DNA of 64,000 nt from Lumbricus rubellus. Lineage: Eukaryota; Annelida; Clitellata; Crassiclitellata; Lumbricidae. Positions 53,305 to 64,000 of the stretch are shown here, in pieces. The first letter of the stretch is position 1. Every line of letters begins with the position of its first letter. The position numbers and the translations under genes are program-made. The notes beneath the pieces were generated by a model. It was not told the origin of the DNA, ran no database searches, and saw only the letters and a list, made by a program, of their open reading frames with translations. Location: the NCBI GenBank assembly GCA_945859605.1, contig OX243817.1, positions 19,871,134-19,935,133 of the forward strand, written 5' to 3'.

Positions 53305-53537
53305 GGGGCGCGGTGGTGTAGTGGAGGCGTCGTTGCCTTGGAGCCGGAAGGTTCGAGGTTCGAAACTTTGAATCCACCTCCCCGCGTAAGAACCTTTGGC
53401 AAGTTCTTCACTCACAATTGCTCAGCGCTTCAGCGTGAAACTCCGATGCAGTCATGCAGTGTCCACTTTGCATTCGGGAGCGCCTCTGAGTAGTGAGAGC
53501 TTGGAGGGGCGCTATAACAAGTGCACATACAAACAAT
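53305..53537 (+). mobile_element. tRNA-derived SINE, complete copy
   Basis: GGGGCGCGGTGGTGTAGTGG head, B-box region with a 9-bp insertion (GTTCGAAACTTTGAATCC), core TTTGGCAAGTTCTTCACTC, and tail GAGCGCCTCTGAGTAGTGAG, GGGGCGCTATAACAAGTGCA, ending in ACAAACAA. Confidence 0.93.
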
Positions 53538-53958
53538 TCGACACATTCGAATTTTGAAACAGAACGTAGAAAGGATGTTCAATATGTGCCTATAGGCCTA
53601 TAAAATTATGTCGTTCGTCTGTAGGCCTAGGCTACATTGAAACTTACATAGTTTTCGAGCCAAAGATTCACATTAAAATTAAATAGACAACAAAGCATTA
53701 AATGATCGACAGCTTTTGTAACTCACTGTTGGAAAAAATTAGAAGAAACTACTCGTATGAGGATCTGAAGAAAGTTCAAGTAGGCTTAGGCCTATGTCTG
53801 TCAGAAAGGTCTTATACTGCAGTAGCCTATAGTGTAATGAAAAATCCATTTAACTATTTAAGAAATCATTCAAAATTCCAAACCTCATGTCATAAATAAA
53901 ATAAATATCTAAAGGTCTAGAAGAATCTAACGTAGGCCTACATTACTGCAATAAGCTA
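53538..53958. other. Intergenic sequence, nothing recognised
   Basis: AT-rich unique sequence with no exon or element signals. Confidence 0.4.
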
Positions 53959-54203
53959 CTAACACATTACACACATACAAACACACGCACACAAACACAC
54001 ACACACAAACACACACACAAACACACACACAAAACCACACACACAAACACACACACAAACAAACACACATACACAAACAAAGACAAACACACAAACACAA
54101 ACACACAAACACACAAACACACAAGCACAAACACACAAACACACACACAAACACACACACAAACACACAAACGCACACACACAAACACACACGCAAACAC
54201 ACA
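53959..54203. repeat. (CACACAAA)n microsatellite
   Basis: About 245 bp of ACACAAACAC units. Cys/Val frames here are artefacts. Confidence 0.95.
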
Positions 54204-54319
54204 TTTATATCCAGAGGAGATAGTGATGGACGCCTTCGATGCAATAATGCGTTCATGCACGGCAACAACCATGCACCGATGAGAATAACCGCTTTAATTA
54301 ATCGATTAATTAGCAACTT

Positions 54320-54830
54320 ATGATGTATACAATACATGTATACAATACATGTATACAATACATGTATACAATACATGTATACAATACATTTATACAATAC
54401 ATGTATACAATACATGTATACAATACATGTATACAATACATGTATACAATACATGTATACAATACATGTATACAATACATGTATACAATACATGTATACA
54501 ATACATGTATACAATACATGTATGCAATACATGTATACAATACATGTATACAATACATGTATACAATACTTGTATACAATACATGTATACAATACATGTA
54601 TACAATACATGTATACAATACATGTATACAATACATGTATACAATACATGTATACAATACTTGTATACAATACATGTATACAATACATGTATGCAATACA
54701 TGTATGTGCACTTGTTATAGCGCCCCTTAAAGCTCTCTCTCTCTACTCAGAAGCGCTCCCGAATGCAGAGCGGACACATGTATACGATACATGTATACAA
54801 TAAATGTATACCGGTATAATACATGTATAA
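54320..54830. repeat. 13-bp satellite TACAATACATGTA with an embedded SINE fragment
   Basis: About 30 near-perfect copies of the 13-bp unit to 54702, resuming briefly after 54779. The unit contains the palindrome ATACATGTAT, so frames on both strands are open. It is not a CRISPR array: there are no spacers. Confidence 0.97.
54703..54778 (-). mobile_element. SINE 3' fragment inside the 13-bp satellite
   Basis: A minus-strand tail of the common SINE (GTGCACTTGTTATAGCGCCC through GAATGCAGAGCGGACAC). It is only 76 bp and bordered by satellite on both sides. Confidence 0.9.
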
Positions 54831-55207
54831 TTTGTATATCGATTCTCCTTTCTCTGAACATCCATTCTGAGTAAGCTTGTGCTTTTGCTCAGGACGCCAT
54901 TTTGTAAAGAGTATCACTATGACTGTTACCATCATTATAGGGCCTACTATTACTATTACTACTCCTGTTTTAGCCTACTATTAGAGGCACCTATGGACGA
55001 TTATCTATTCTGAATAGCAGGGCACATAATACTTCTCACTCAATACCTAAAGGGAAGACATTTTACGACCTTTCTTAGTTTTCTTGGTTTATGGTAACTT
55101 CTTGTCGTAGAAATTTTGATGACTTTTGTGGCCTTCCGGACATTCCTCTTATAATATAGCCTAGATCTCATTCTTTTCAAACTTTCGCGACCGTTTATAG
55201 TCATCCC

Positions 55208-55347
55208 CAGTGTAAGAATTGAGGAAAAATAACTGGGTGGTTGGACAACGATCCACTTGGAATTTGGGTGTGAAAAACCTAATTTAACATGGGGTCTCTA
55301 AAAATGACTGGGGGTCGAAACCCCCAACCCCGGCAATTCTCACCCTG
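55208..55347. mobile_element. MITE family A copy with perfect target duplication
   Basis: CAGTGTAAGAATTG to CAATTCTCACCCTG, flanked by GTCATCCC on both sides (55200-55207 and 55348-55355). Confidence 0.93.
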
Positions 55348-55355
55348 GTCATCCC

Positions 55356-56575
55356 TTATCACTTATCAGCTAGTTTTGAGGATCTGTGGTCATTGCTGCA
55401 GTCGGAGAGAGTTTGATCGCACACACACTTTGACCTCTAAGAGAGATTCTCCTCTCTGATGCCTTCGCCAACAGTTGATGAATTATTGAGAAAGAACAGA
55501 ACGAACGAAAGAGAGCGAAAGAAGATGCAAACGGACAAGTCACAAGGATAAGAGCGAACGAATGGACCACAAGAAGAATGAGCAGCAAGCAGACCAAAGG
55601 AGGCTAAGGAGCAGACCAAGCGAGCAGGTGATGAGCAGGCGGTCACTCCTCGCATCTGTCGGTGTGCATGGCCTAGGGAGTGAGATGGCAAATTTGGTCG
55701 CCTAATACTGATCTTCCAACCTCATGAGGAGATCTTTTATTCATGACCGCTATACATGTAGTGGATGAGCGAGAAAGGCGTCGTGATTAATTTACCCATG
55801 AGCCTTTAGGGCAGCAGGCCGCTGTGGAAGGCGTGCGGTTGGTGGGGTGAGCGATTCAAGTGGAAATCAAATCGTACCGCGTGCGATAAGATTCAGGATT
55901 GCTACTGACTAGATTTAGAGGCGTTTGACTGCCGGTTAGAATATTAATCTTTGTTCGGTATTGAGTTATGCAGTATGCAAAAGTGCACCGTGAAGTCTTA
56001 GCACAACTTCCATTGTCTTGATGGATGCAAGGTTCAAAGTCTTTGATGCAGGCGACAGTGCATGGCCTTACACTTCGAGTATACAATGCTTGCTGACAAT
56101 GTTGTCCTCAACTTCAATTTGGTTCCTTCGTCAGTCTGTGACGCTTTCAAACAACCAGTACGGCCTACCAGCATTGGGCTTAGTACCGTCTATGTGTAAA
56201 AATCGCCATACCATGCAGCTTTGAGCAACTTTCAGAACATTTCCCTCACTAAGCCTGTTAAGCGCACTGATTTTGAAAAGGGTGGGCGTTTATTTATCTC
56301 GTGCTGTTAAAGGATTAGGCCTACTCACTTACTTATTTACTGCGTCACTACAGAGACTAGCTGTGGTAATGCCAGTCAAAAGCTTGGAGAATGGAGGAGG
56401 GCGACCATGATCATCTTTGTTATGACCCAGTGTCGTTAACATGCAGCAACCCAACAAACGATGGGTTCATGCTGCCGATGAATATGTCGGGCACGACAAA
56501 TTCGTGTGCTCACAGGTTGCAGCTGCTGCTATAGTCGCAACTATCTTGGAAAAGAAACATACCACATTAAATTCA
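55356..56575. other. Intergenic sequence, no gene recognised
   Basis: 55480-55640 is GA-rich (AACGAACGAAAGAGAGCGAAAG). No coding or RNA feature is supported. Confidence 0.4.
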
Positions 56576-56582
56576 TTCATTC

Positions 56583-56655
56583 ATTCTATGGACTTATATA
56601 GCGCCCCATCAAGAAACCTACAAAAGAGCGCTCCCAGTCCAGTCACGCTAAAGAA
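56583..56655 (-). mobile_element. SINE/LINE 3' tail fragment
   Basis: GACTTATATAGCGCCCCATC through GAGCGCTCCCAGTCC is a minus-strand copy of the shared SINE/LINE 3' tail, with nothing else of the element left. Confidence 0.6.
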
Positions 56656-56869
56656 AAAAAACTTGAGAGATTAATGCAAAAACTTTGATTTTTCAGATGT
56701 AATAAATGCATGGCTCTTTGAGAGGGAAGAGGGTCATTCCAGAGGGACGGCTCTACAACCGATCGCAGAAATGATCGCAAAAAGTTCATTCGTTCACGGA
56801 TTCGCTCGTTTTGTTTTTCGCTGTTTCTGTTCTGTTTGTATAGTGTGTCTTTTCATTCGTCCATATCCA

Positions 56870-57300
<431 letters not shown>

Positions 57301-57756
57301 ATGCTCATACTTTTGTTCTTCAGTTGTTTCAATCATTCTTTCACTTGCAGACTGGTAGAAACGTGACTTATCTAGCGCATTGTTTTTCCAAGAACAATCA
57401 TTATATTCTCCGTTCCCATTCTGCTGCTGCCACCCGCACACACACACAAACAGACATACTCCGTGATACTCGATTAATCCGATTGCAATAGCGATATTAT
57501 AGATGTAGCCTCGCAATTCCCTCGATGATGTCATCCCTTGGTACAGTCTCTGCTGACTGATAACTGCAGGTCCAGTCATATTGCGCATGGTCATCGCTGC
57601 AGTAGCCGCTGCTATCGCACAATCTTAAAACTCTGCCCTCGTGACTGGGTTACCATGGAATCCTTCGCAAATACATGTGATCGGAAAACTCATTTTCTTT
57701 ATGTGGATCAATGTAACCATGTTTTGGACAATGAACAGCTGAGTTTCGTGTACAAC
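57301..57756. other. Intergenic sequence, no gene recognised
   Basis: A plus-strand frame ends at 57813 (MESFANTCDRKTHFLYVDQC and onward). It is not repeat-like but lacks splice signals or family resemblance. Confidence 0.3.
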
Positions 57757-58164
57757 TTATTTCGCACAGAAGTCCGTGGAAAGCCTGGAATTTGTTGGAA
57801 TAATTTTGAATAGGGAAAAGGGGGTGGAAGGGAGAGAGGGAGAAGCAGGGAGGGAGGGAGAGAGGGAGGCGGTCAAAGGTCCAACACCTGGGACGTCAAA
57901 GCGAAATTCATCTGGATATCTCAAGTCTCGAAACGACTTCCAGACCAAGACGGGGTGGTTGGGGGAGAGTGTGGTGGGGGAGAGTGGGGTGATGCTGATC
58001 GCGTTCCCAGATGGCATAGCAGTCGTTGCGGATGAAGTCTGAAGTCGAAGAGGGTTCTCATCGATAGCTGCTGCTGCTGCTGATGCTGCTGCTGCTGATG
58101 CTGCTGCTGCTGATGCTGCTGCTAATGCGCATGAACGCATTACTGCTTCAATGGCGCCCATCAC
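57757..58164 (-). CDS. Weak candidate: Ala-rich open frame, function unknown
   Basis: An open minus-strand frame of 135 codons starts MMGAIEAVMRSCALAA and contains three Ala-Ala-Ala-Ser units from a GCA array (58070-58125). It then has a non-repetitive stretch, NHPVLVWKSFRDLRYPDEF, before a Ser/Pro-rich end. A possible donor (CCCAG|GTGTTG) lies at about 57884. It might be a first exon, but the poly-Ala part is simple repeat and no homologue comes to mind. Confidence 0.2.
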   Translation of the reverse strand: MMGAIEAVMRSCALAAASAAAASAAAASAAAAAIDENPLRLQTSSATTAMPSGNAISITPLSPTTLSPNHPVLVWKSFRDLRYPDEFRFDVPGVGPLTASLSPSLPASPSLPSTPFSLFKIIPTNSRLSTDFCAK

Positions 58165-58198
58165 TATCTACTCTGGCTATCGTCGACTGATGTTGCCA

Positions 58199-58838
58199 TG
58201 GACTTCTGCATGTCTCTGCTCAAAATCGGATGCTCTGCGAATATACATGTGAATATAAATAATAATTATATATATATAAACATGTGATATTGTAGGGACC
58301 ATTTATAAACTTTCAATATATACATATTTATTTATTTATTCATTTATTTATTTTTGTGCGCGTCTGTGCTATGTATGTAAGTATGCATGCTTATTATTAC
58401 AGGTCCTCCTTAAATCTGTAAACAGACAAACATAATTAGTTCTATGTTGTGACAAAACTCAGTTAATTCTAGATTTGAACAGAAAACACGTATACGACCC
58501 ACAACCATGCATAAGTCGTCAATGGCAACCACAGAATTAACGGACGAACATTTGTTAACTGCAACTGACTATTATTACCCCCTAAAATTTACACAAGTTT
58601 CACCGAATATTTATCATCAAAAGACTCTGCAGCTTTACTTGTATACACTAAAAACGACCTCGTGTGCAGAGCATTGGAAAAACGCCAAGCTCTATTAACC
58701 ATAGACTATATACATTGGCTTAAACTTTAGATCGACTTAATTCTCCCTAAATTTAGGACCATCTTAGGGTTAAGGACTTCTGCATGTCTCTGCTCAAAAT
58801 CGGATGCTCTGCGAATATACATGTGGATATAAATAACC
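58199..58838. repeat. Direct repeat pair of ~60 bp, 577 bp apart
   Basis: GACTTCTGCATGTCTCTGCT plus CAAAATCGGATGCTCTGCGA and AATATACATGTG occurs at 58199-58262 and again at 58776-58838 with one base change. The 515 bp between holds TA and TTTA repeats and a short plus-strand frame of no known family. Confidence 0.9.
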
Positions 58839-60189
58839 TTAGGGTTAAGGAATCCATTCATCCGTAACGAACCCTCTATATCACACAACGACCACCGAAA
58901 ACAACAAAGCTGACCCTCAACTTTCGGGCTTCAAAGAGCAGACACAAATGTATTATTATTAAGTCAAGACGTATACACGAATGTCAATATGACTCCTGTA
59001 ATAAGTAGCCTAAGCAAGCATTTCCTTTAGTACTCCTCTTGTTCATACTTTGTTCAAATAAAATTATATTCCATGCTGCAAGAGTATCTCTCTGGTAAAG
59101 GTATCTCTCTGACCAACTCGAATCGCCTGTGTAAACATTAATGAAATTAAAGATGAACCAAAAGCTTCTTATACCTCCTCACATATTGGCTGATAATATT
59201 ATATTGACAGTTTATAGGCCTAAACGGTCGCTATAAACTATCTGCAAGCGCCATATTATTTCGCAATCACTTTCGCTAACGAAAGCCGATATAATGGCTT
59301 TCACGGAGGCAATAATGATCGATGCTGCATTTGAGTAGTGGTGAGGAACTCGCCTTCGTGAATGCATCCGGTCCAACGAGGAACAGACTAACCCACAGAT
59401 TACACACAGAATGTGGTGCAACGCAAGGCTGTTAATACTCGAAACTGTCAAAGCGATGGTCAGTAATCTCCATGCAATTATCGATTATTTCCGGCGAATG
59501 CCTCCTGCTCAAGAATCTGAAATCAATAGTCGTGAATCTGTAATCGATATAATATAGGCCAATAGATATAGCCTAGGCTTATACTTCGACTTTACCACGA
59601 ATCGATGTCTAGTTGTCTACTCGACAAGCGAGTAGCATTCATACTCGTGAATCTCAACCTGAAGACTTGAGTTTAGCAGCTTCATGTTTGAGAATCTCTC
59701 GTTAATAGTTATTTTAGACCTAGGCCTACATGTACATGTAGTCGAGTTGTTGTCATCAATATATTTTTGAAGTTTTCTAAACACGATCGGACAATGAACC
59801 CTCGCGTCTGCAGTATAGAACGCCGACCACAGTTTAAGAAACACGAACTGGAAACATGCAAGCACATCCCGATGGTTTAGTTGTCAAAGAAGATATGGGT
59901 GTAAAAAATGTTTGCAGAATGATATAACCAAAGCAAGCAAACGCAAGTCCAAGCAGATCTAATGCTAATAAATATTTTGGTATAGTATACCCACGAAACA
60001 AACTGACGACTCGTTAATTAAAGTTTATCACACATTCAAAGAAGTGCTTGCAAAAGTAACACAGGACTGGAAATGTTTTGAAGCAAAGAACGAGAATCCA
60101 TACTGGATTGAAGTAGTCAAGGAGAAACGCATGGATTAGAGTCAACGAACCATGTCTGGTTCAGTTGATGAGAGGATTTCTCTAGAAAA
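58839..60189. other. Intergenic sequence, no gene recognised
   Basis: No exon, RNA or mobile element is evident. There are several TAGGCCTA/TACATGTA words near 59720. Confidence 0.4.
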
Positions 60190-60405
60190 AGTTTCTATGG
60201 TTATGAACTCAAATGTCAAGAATTTCACTGGGGTCATTTCTATGGCTAACTTCAGATGTTCAGAATTTCACTGAGGTCATTTCTATGGTTATAACCTCAC
60301 ATGTCAAGAATTTCACTGGGGTCATTTCTATGACTAACCTCAAATGTTCAGAATTTCACTGAGGTCATAACCTCAGATACCCAGAATTTCACTGAGGTCA
60401 ATTTT
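60190..60405. repeat. ~45-bp tandem repeat, five copies
   Basis: Units contain TCAGAATTTCACTGAGGTCA preceded by TTCTATGGTTATAACCTCA or TTCTATGGCTAACTTCAGA. Two unit types alternate, so the basic period is ~45 bp and the higher-order period ~90 bp. Confidence 0.92.
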
Positions 60406-60872
60406 CGATAAATTTAAGTTCAGTAGTAATTAATTTAAGTTTAAGTTTCACTATTTCATCGTAAATACGGCTTAATGATAATAATAATTATTATTATTTA
60501 TTAGACAATTTATAAGGCGCGGTGACACGGCCATGCCGTTACAAGGGCACCTTATACACAGAGCACCTTGTTCATATATTTAGCAATACATACAGAGTGT
60601 ATTCGGAGTAGTTTTGATTCATCAGAAGTTGAATCAATTATTTCTCTATTCAGAGCACTTTATCCTGAACGGTGTCGACCTGTGGAGAATAGGTCGAGGA
60701 ATCTATACCCACCCCATAACACCGATCGACGGTCATTTCCCAGGTTGACATTTCGACATCCACAGCTTGACAGATTGAGTCGCTCGAGCTGCTAAATTTA
60801 TGATGTATAACACATTCGCCGACAGACCTCTCCGGTAATCGCTCAGTTTAGGACCTCAGACAATCTGTCGCA
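60406..60872. other. Intergenic sequence, nothing recognised
   Basis: Contains AATAATTATTATTATTTATT near 60485 and an imperfect inverted repeat TTATAAGGCGCGG / GGGCACCTTATAC at 60510-60555. No gene is seen. Confidence 0.4.
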
Positions 60873-61070
60873 CACGGCTGTTTTAAGGAACTTTTTGAAC
60901 TGCACAACTCCTTCTTTTTCTTCCCATCCGCCATGGTAAATTACTTCCAATCGGAGGACAATGGCCATTTTTTGCTAGTTTCAACTGTAGCCAACAGAAG
61001 TGCTTTTACAACTGCACAAATTCATTTGGAACTGCACATTTTGTGTACAACTGCACGTTAAAAAGCCCTT
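60873..61070. mobile_element. MITE family B copy with perfect target duplication
   Basis: CACGGCTGTTTTAAGGAACT to GTTAAAAAGCCCTT, flanked on both sides by CTGTCGCA. Confidence 0.92.
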
Positions 61071-61078
61071 CTGTCGCA

Positions 61079-62008
61079 GGACGAAACATTCGCATACATG
61101 TAGGCCTACAATTGTACATCCTATAGTAGAATAGCATATGACATCGATAGCGAAAGAATTCTTTTACGATTCTTCGATGGAAATTGGAATGCCCAGTCTG
61201 CCGCAGACGTAGATTCTGGAAATCTCTTCTTTAAAATTTTGGCTCTGTGGACGCAGTGCATCATCGCCTACGAATTTATTTATACGAAATGATAATCATA
61301 AACTCAGAATTTTAGCGATTTAAACACCCAAAACATCCGCCTATAGCTATGGCATTGGTAATGATAATCATTCTATGATGACAAGCATCAGCAGACGATT
61401 TAATAGGATTATGTTTGATTATGGGAAAGATTGCTTATCGATTAGCTTACCATGCAGATGTGTCTTTGTTTGATTAACGAAATGATGCAATTATTATCGA
61501 GATTAGTTATTGGTTGTGAAGACGGGACTCAGCGTTTGCGATATTATATTTTGGAATTCGACTGAAGATTAAGCGAAGAGAATTACTAGAGAGGCCTTCA
61601 AGGAGGGCCGTGGCTAGGGGGCTCTTTGGGTGTTTGAACACCCCCCGAAATGGAAAGTGTGAAAAGTAATATAATGCATTTACTATATAGTGCATGATGT
61701 AAAAATCATGAAATAAAACCACGAAAACACCCCCGAGATGAAAAATGTGAAAAATAATACAATAAATTCACTAGCAAATAATTTTTTAAAAGCATGAAAT
61801 TAGGCGAAAAATGGTTAGAAAGACGTTTTCAATTACTAAAAAAGGTCGCCAGAAATTCACCCCCGAAGAAACACCCCCCGAAATCAAATCCTGGATATAC
61901 TGTCTTGTAACAAGGGACAACCGTTAAAACATATCCATCTGTATTCAAGGTCCGCACAAAATATTCATAGGTCGGATTCTGCATGACATCGTGGTAAGGT
62001 AGACAATT
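61079..62008. other. Intergenic sequence with fragments of element family D
   Basis: GGGCCGTGGCTAGGGGG and GTGTTTGAACACCCCCCGAA at 61604-61655, repeated in part at 61725-61885, resemble the ends of the element at 63093-63562. A third fragment lies at 61320-61355. No coding sequence is seen. Confidence 0.5.
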
Positions 62009-62010
62009 TA

Positions 62011-62192
62011 CACCGTGAGTAAAAAAATAAGCCAAATTGTTTTTCATATATCTCTAATGCCTGGTAACATATCACGCTAAAATTTTACAAATATTTAGAG
62101 AATTGGACCAATAATATGATTCCAAAATTTCAGGAAATAAAGTTGAACGGATAAAAAGATATGAATATTTAAACTTTTTTTGACTCACGGTG
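62011..62192. mobile_element. Mariner-type MITE, 182 bp
   Basis: Ends CACCGTGAGTAAAAAAAT and TTTTTTTGACTCACGGTG between TA dinucleotides. The ends resemble the CAGGGTGAGCCAAAAAA termini at 29171, so a related transposase may have moved it. Confidence 0.82.
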
Positions 62193-62194
62193 TA

Positions 62195-63084
62195 GAACCG
62201 ATCATATAATGATTAGTATAATTTTTTGGATCATGCAGTTAACCGTAACTGGTGTAATGAACTTAAAAATTTGCCATGAATGCAGTAACGGGTGATTTCC
62301 CGTTGCATGCTTATCATAAGCCACGTCAACATTCATGGTTTTGTGACTTCGTCACATGCAGCAGATTCGGCCACTGCACCTCGATCCTGCAGGTCTCATG
62401 TCTATTGCCGTGCATGCTGGGCTGTAGTGCATGGGCGCCTCTGAATATATATATGTATATATAAATAAATAAAGTTATGGCGCCATAGAAACTGTCGTAA
62501 TTGCATATATATATATATATATATACATGTATATGTAGATTTCTCGAAGTTGCTCCATATGGATTCTTGAAATGAAGGAATGCAGCTATTAATAAACCAT
62601 CTAGCATGGAGACCGTTTACTTGAACATGCTATACTATTAATAGGTCTATATATAATTACACAGACTCTGTTCTTCGACGCTAAGTATTGGGAATATATA
62701 TATATATACATATATATATATATGTAATCATATATAGGTTATAGCCTCCTACCATGTATAGTATCCAGCCTCTATAATAAAGCCTATATGCGTGTTTATA
62801 ATATGAAGCAATGTGTTCGGCTTGACAGGAACGTGAAGAGAGTCGTACAAATCAGAGAACACACGAACCGTATACACGAGCTGCAGCAGTTTAGTCGTCT
62901 TCCAACTTAACGGCATTCAGCCGTATTATATACATGTATATCTATGTAGAGATATATATACATGTATATAGTTCTTGGGTAGGACCCTACATATATAGAG
63001 CACATATAGTTATATAGATACATGTATGCCATGCGCGTTGTCCGCTAAACTACTGAATGTCTATGCTGTAGGGTTGGACGCGAT
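62195..63084. other. Intergenic sequence with TA microsatellites
   Basis: A short SINE-tail-like piece GGGCGCCTCTGAATATATA lies at 62430, with TA runs at 62504-62530 and 62694-62732. No gene is seen. Confidence 0.45.
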
Positions 63085-63092
63085 GCTGGACG

Positions 63093-63562
63093 CAAGGCCG
63101 TAGCCAGGATTTCGTTAGGGGAGGGGGGTGTTGCTTATTCGACTGCGAGCAAGCCTACGGGATTTTTTAACGTGCAGTTGTGCACAAAATGTGCAGTTCT
63201 AAATGGATCGGTGCATGCAGTTGTAGAAGCACTTTCGTACAGTTAAAACTAGCAAAAAAGATCATTGTTCTCCGATTGGAAGTAATTTACTATGGATGAT
63301 GGGAAAGGAAAGAAGGAGTTGTGCAGTTCTAAAAATTCTTTTAAAACAGCCCTGGGCAAGCTCACAAGCAACCGAATCAACTGACTATGATGGGTTTGGA
63401 GAAGCATCGCGAGCTTTCATAGCGGGTTCTGGACGGCCAATACATTACACAATTTCTAACATCATGTGCTAGGAAATGCATTACTTCATTTTTACATCAT
63501 TCATTATTTTATTTCGGGGGTGTTCAAAAACACCCCAAACACACCCCCTAGCTACGGCCTTG
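63093..63562. mobile_element. hAT-like element of family D carrying a nested MITE
   Basis: TIRs CAAGGCCGTAGC and GCTACGGCCTTG, flanked by the 8-bp duplication GCTGGACG (63085-63092 and 63563-63570). The interior has GGGGTGTTCAAAAACACCCC. A family B MITE occupies about 63157-63354, so the original element was near 265 bp. Confidence 0.9.
63157..63354. mobile_element. MITE family B copy nested in a family D element
   Basis: Inverted orientation: GGGATTTTTTAACGTGCAG through TTTTAAAACAGCCCTG. GCAAGC occurs on both sides as an imperfect target duplication. Confidence 0.85.
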
Positions 63563-63622
63563 GCTGGACGCATGATAATATACATACGTGTGTATATTTA
63601 CATATAATATAATATATGATAT

Positions 63623-63838
63623 GGGGCGCGGTGGTGTAGTGGTGGCGTCGTTGCCTTGGAGCCGAAAGATTCAAGGTTCGAATCCATCTCGCCGCGTAAG
63701 GACCTTGGGCAAGTCCTTCACTCACAATTGCTCAGCGCTTCGGCATGAAACTCCGATGCAGTGTCCACACTGCATTCGGGAGCGCCTCTGAGTAGTGAGA
63801 TCTTGAAGGGGCGCTATAACAAGAGCACATACAAACAA
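63623..63838 (+). mobile_element. tRNA-derived SINE, best-preserved copy
   Basis: A box TGGTGTAGTGG (63632-63642) and B box GGTTCGAATCC (63675-63685) fit the RNA polymerase III consensus. These are followed by GACCTTGGGCAAGTCCTTCA, TGAAACTCCGATGCAGTGTC, GGGAGCGCCTCTGAGTAGTG and GGGGCGCTATAACAAG. The end is ACAAACAA. This copy is the best reference for the family. Confidence 0.95.
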
Positions 63839-64000
63839 ATATAATTATGTACGCGTGAATGGATGTATATGCAATATTTATGCATGCACCGATAATGGTC
63901 ATTGGTCGATCAATGGCTGGTATGCATGCAGTGGCGATGCATGTCTAGTTGGTAGCAATGTGAGTCGATTCGCGTTCAATTGCTACTCGAAGGTCGTCCG
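63839..64000. other. Window end, nothing recognised
   Basis: Short unique stretch without features. Confidence 0.4.

Noticed and set aside
54320..54710. Regular short repeats suggestive of a CRISPR array
   Set aside because: Units are directly tandem with no unique spacers, and the context is a eukaryotic genome.
53927..54720. Several long ORFs rich in Cys, Val, Tyr and Ile
   Set aside because: They are frames through the CACACAAA microsatellite and the 13-bp satellite.
63623..63690. Apparent tRNA gene
   Set aside because: It is the head of a repeated SINE found at least five times in this window.

Overview
The window is a stretch of an animal nuclear genome, most likely a marine invertebrate and plausibly a deuterostome such as an echinoderm. 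It has spliced genes, copia-type and proline-tRNA-primed LTR retrotransposons, mariner, hAT-like and piggyBac-like DNA elements, and tRNA-derived SINEs. The short palindromic words TAGGCCTA and TACATGTA are very frequent. The phylum is an inference; no sequence search was possible. About 200 bases (13001-13200) are an assembly gap.

One gene is complete and strongly supported: an LRGUK orthologue (leucine-rich repeats plus guanylate-kinase domain) on the minus strand, 33172-45563. I rebuilt 16 coding exons whose splice phases all agree. They give 2466 nt, or 821 residues and a stop. One intron uses a GC donor. Its introns hold a 12-bp minisatellite, MITEs, SINEs, LINE tails and an inverted-repeat element. 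Further left, on the same strand, lie two exons of a second gene (8410-8494 and 1897-1987). They encode a signal peptide and the start of an immunoglobulin domain resembling the N-terminus of L1/neuroglian-type adhesion molecules. The rest of that gene would lie beyond the left edge. A third, weak candidate is a small gene downstream of LRGUK (31948-32664).

Layout: 1-8.5 kb is the 5' part of the Ig-CAM-like gene, with a truncated copia element in its large intron. 8.5-13.0 kb is simple sequence, an inverted-repeat element and a very long hexamer array. 13.3-17.3 kb is a young non-autonomous LTR retrotransposon with LTRs identical by eye. 17.3-19.8 kb holds a LINE tail, a mariner with a DD37D transposase remnant and a hAT-type element. 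19.8-29 kb is dense in microsatellites. 29-31 kb has nested mariner foldbacks and a SINE. 31.7-45.6 kb is the candidate small gene and LRGUK. 46-64 kb is repeat-rich intergenic DNA with a piggyBac-like MITE, three or more hAT-like MITE families with exact 8-bp target duplications, two SINE families and long satellite arrays.

The host genes show no shared pathway. The mobile elements interact: SINEs and LINE fragments share a 3' tail, MITEs sit inside SINEs and other MITEs, and two inverted-repeat elements with unrelated arms carry the same TTAGGG-like core. Most long ORFs here are translations of microsatellites and are not genes.
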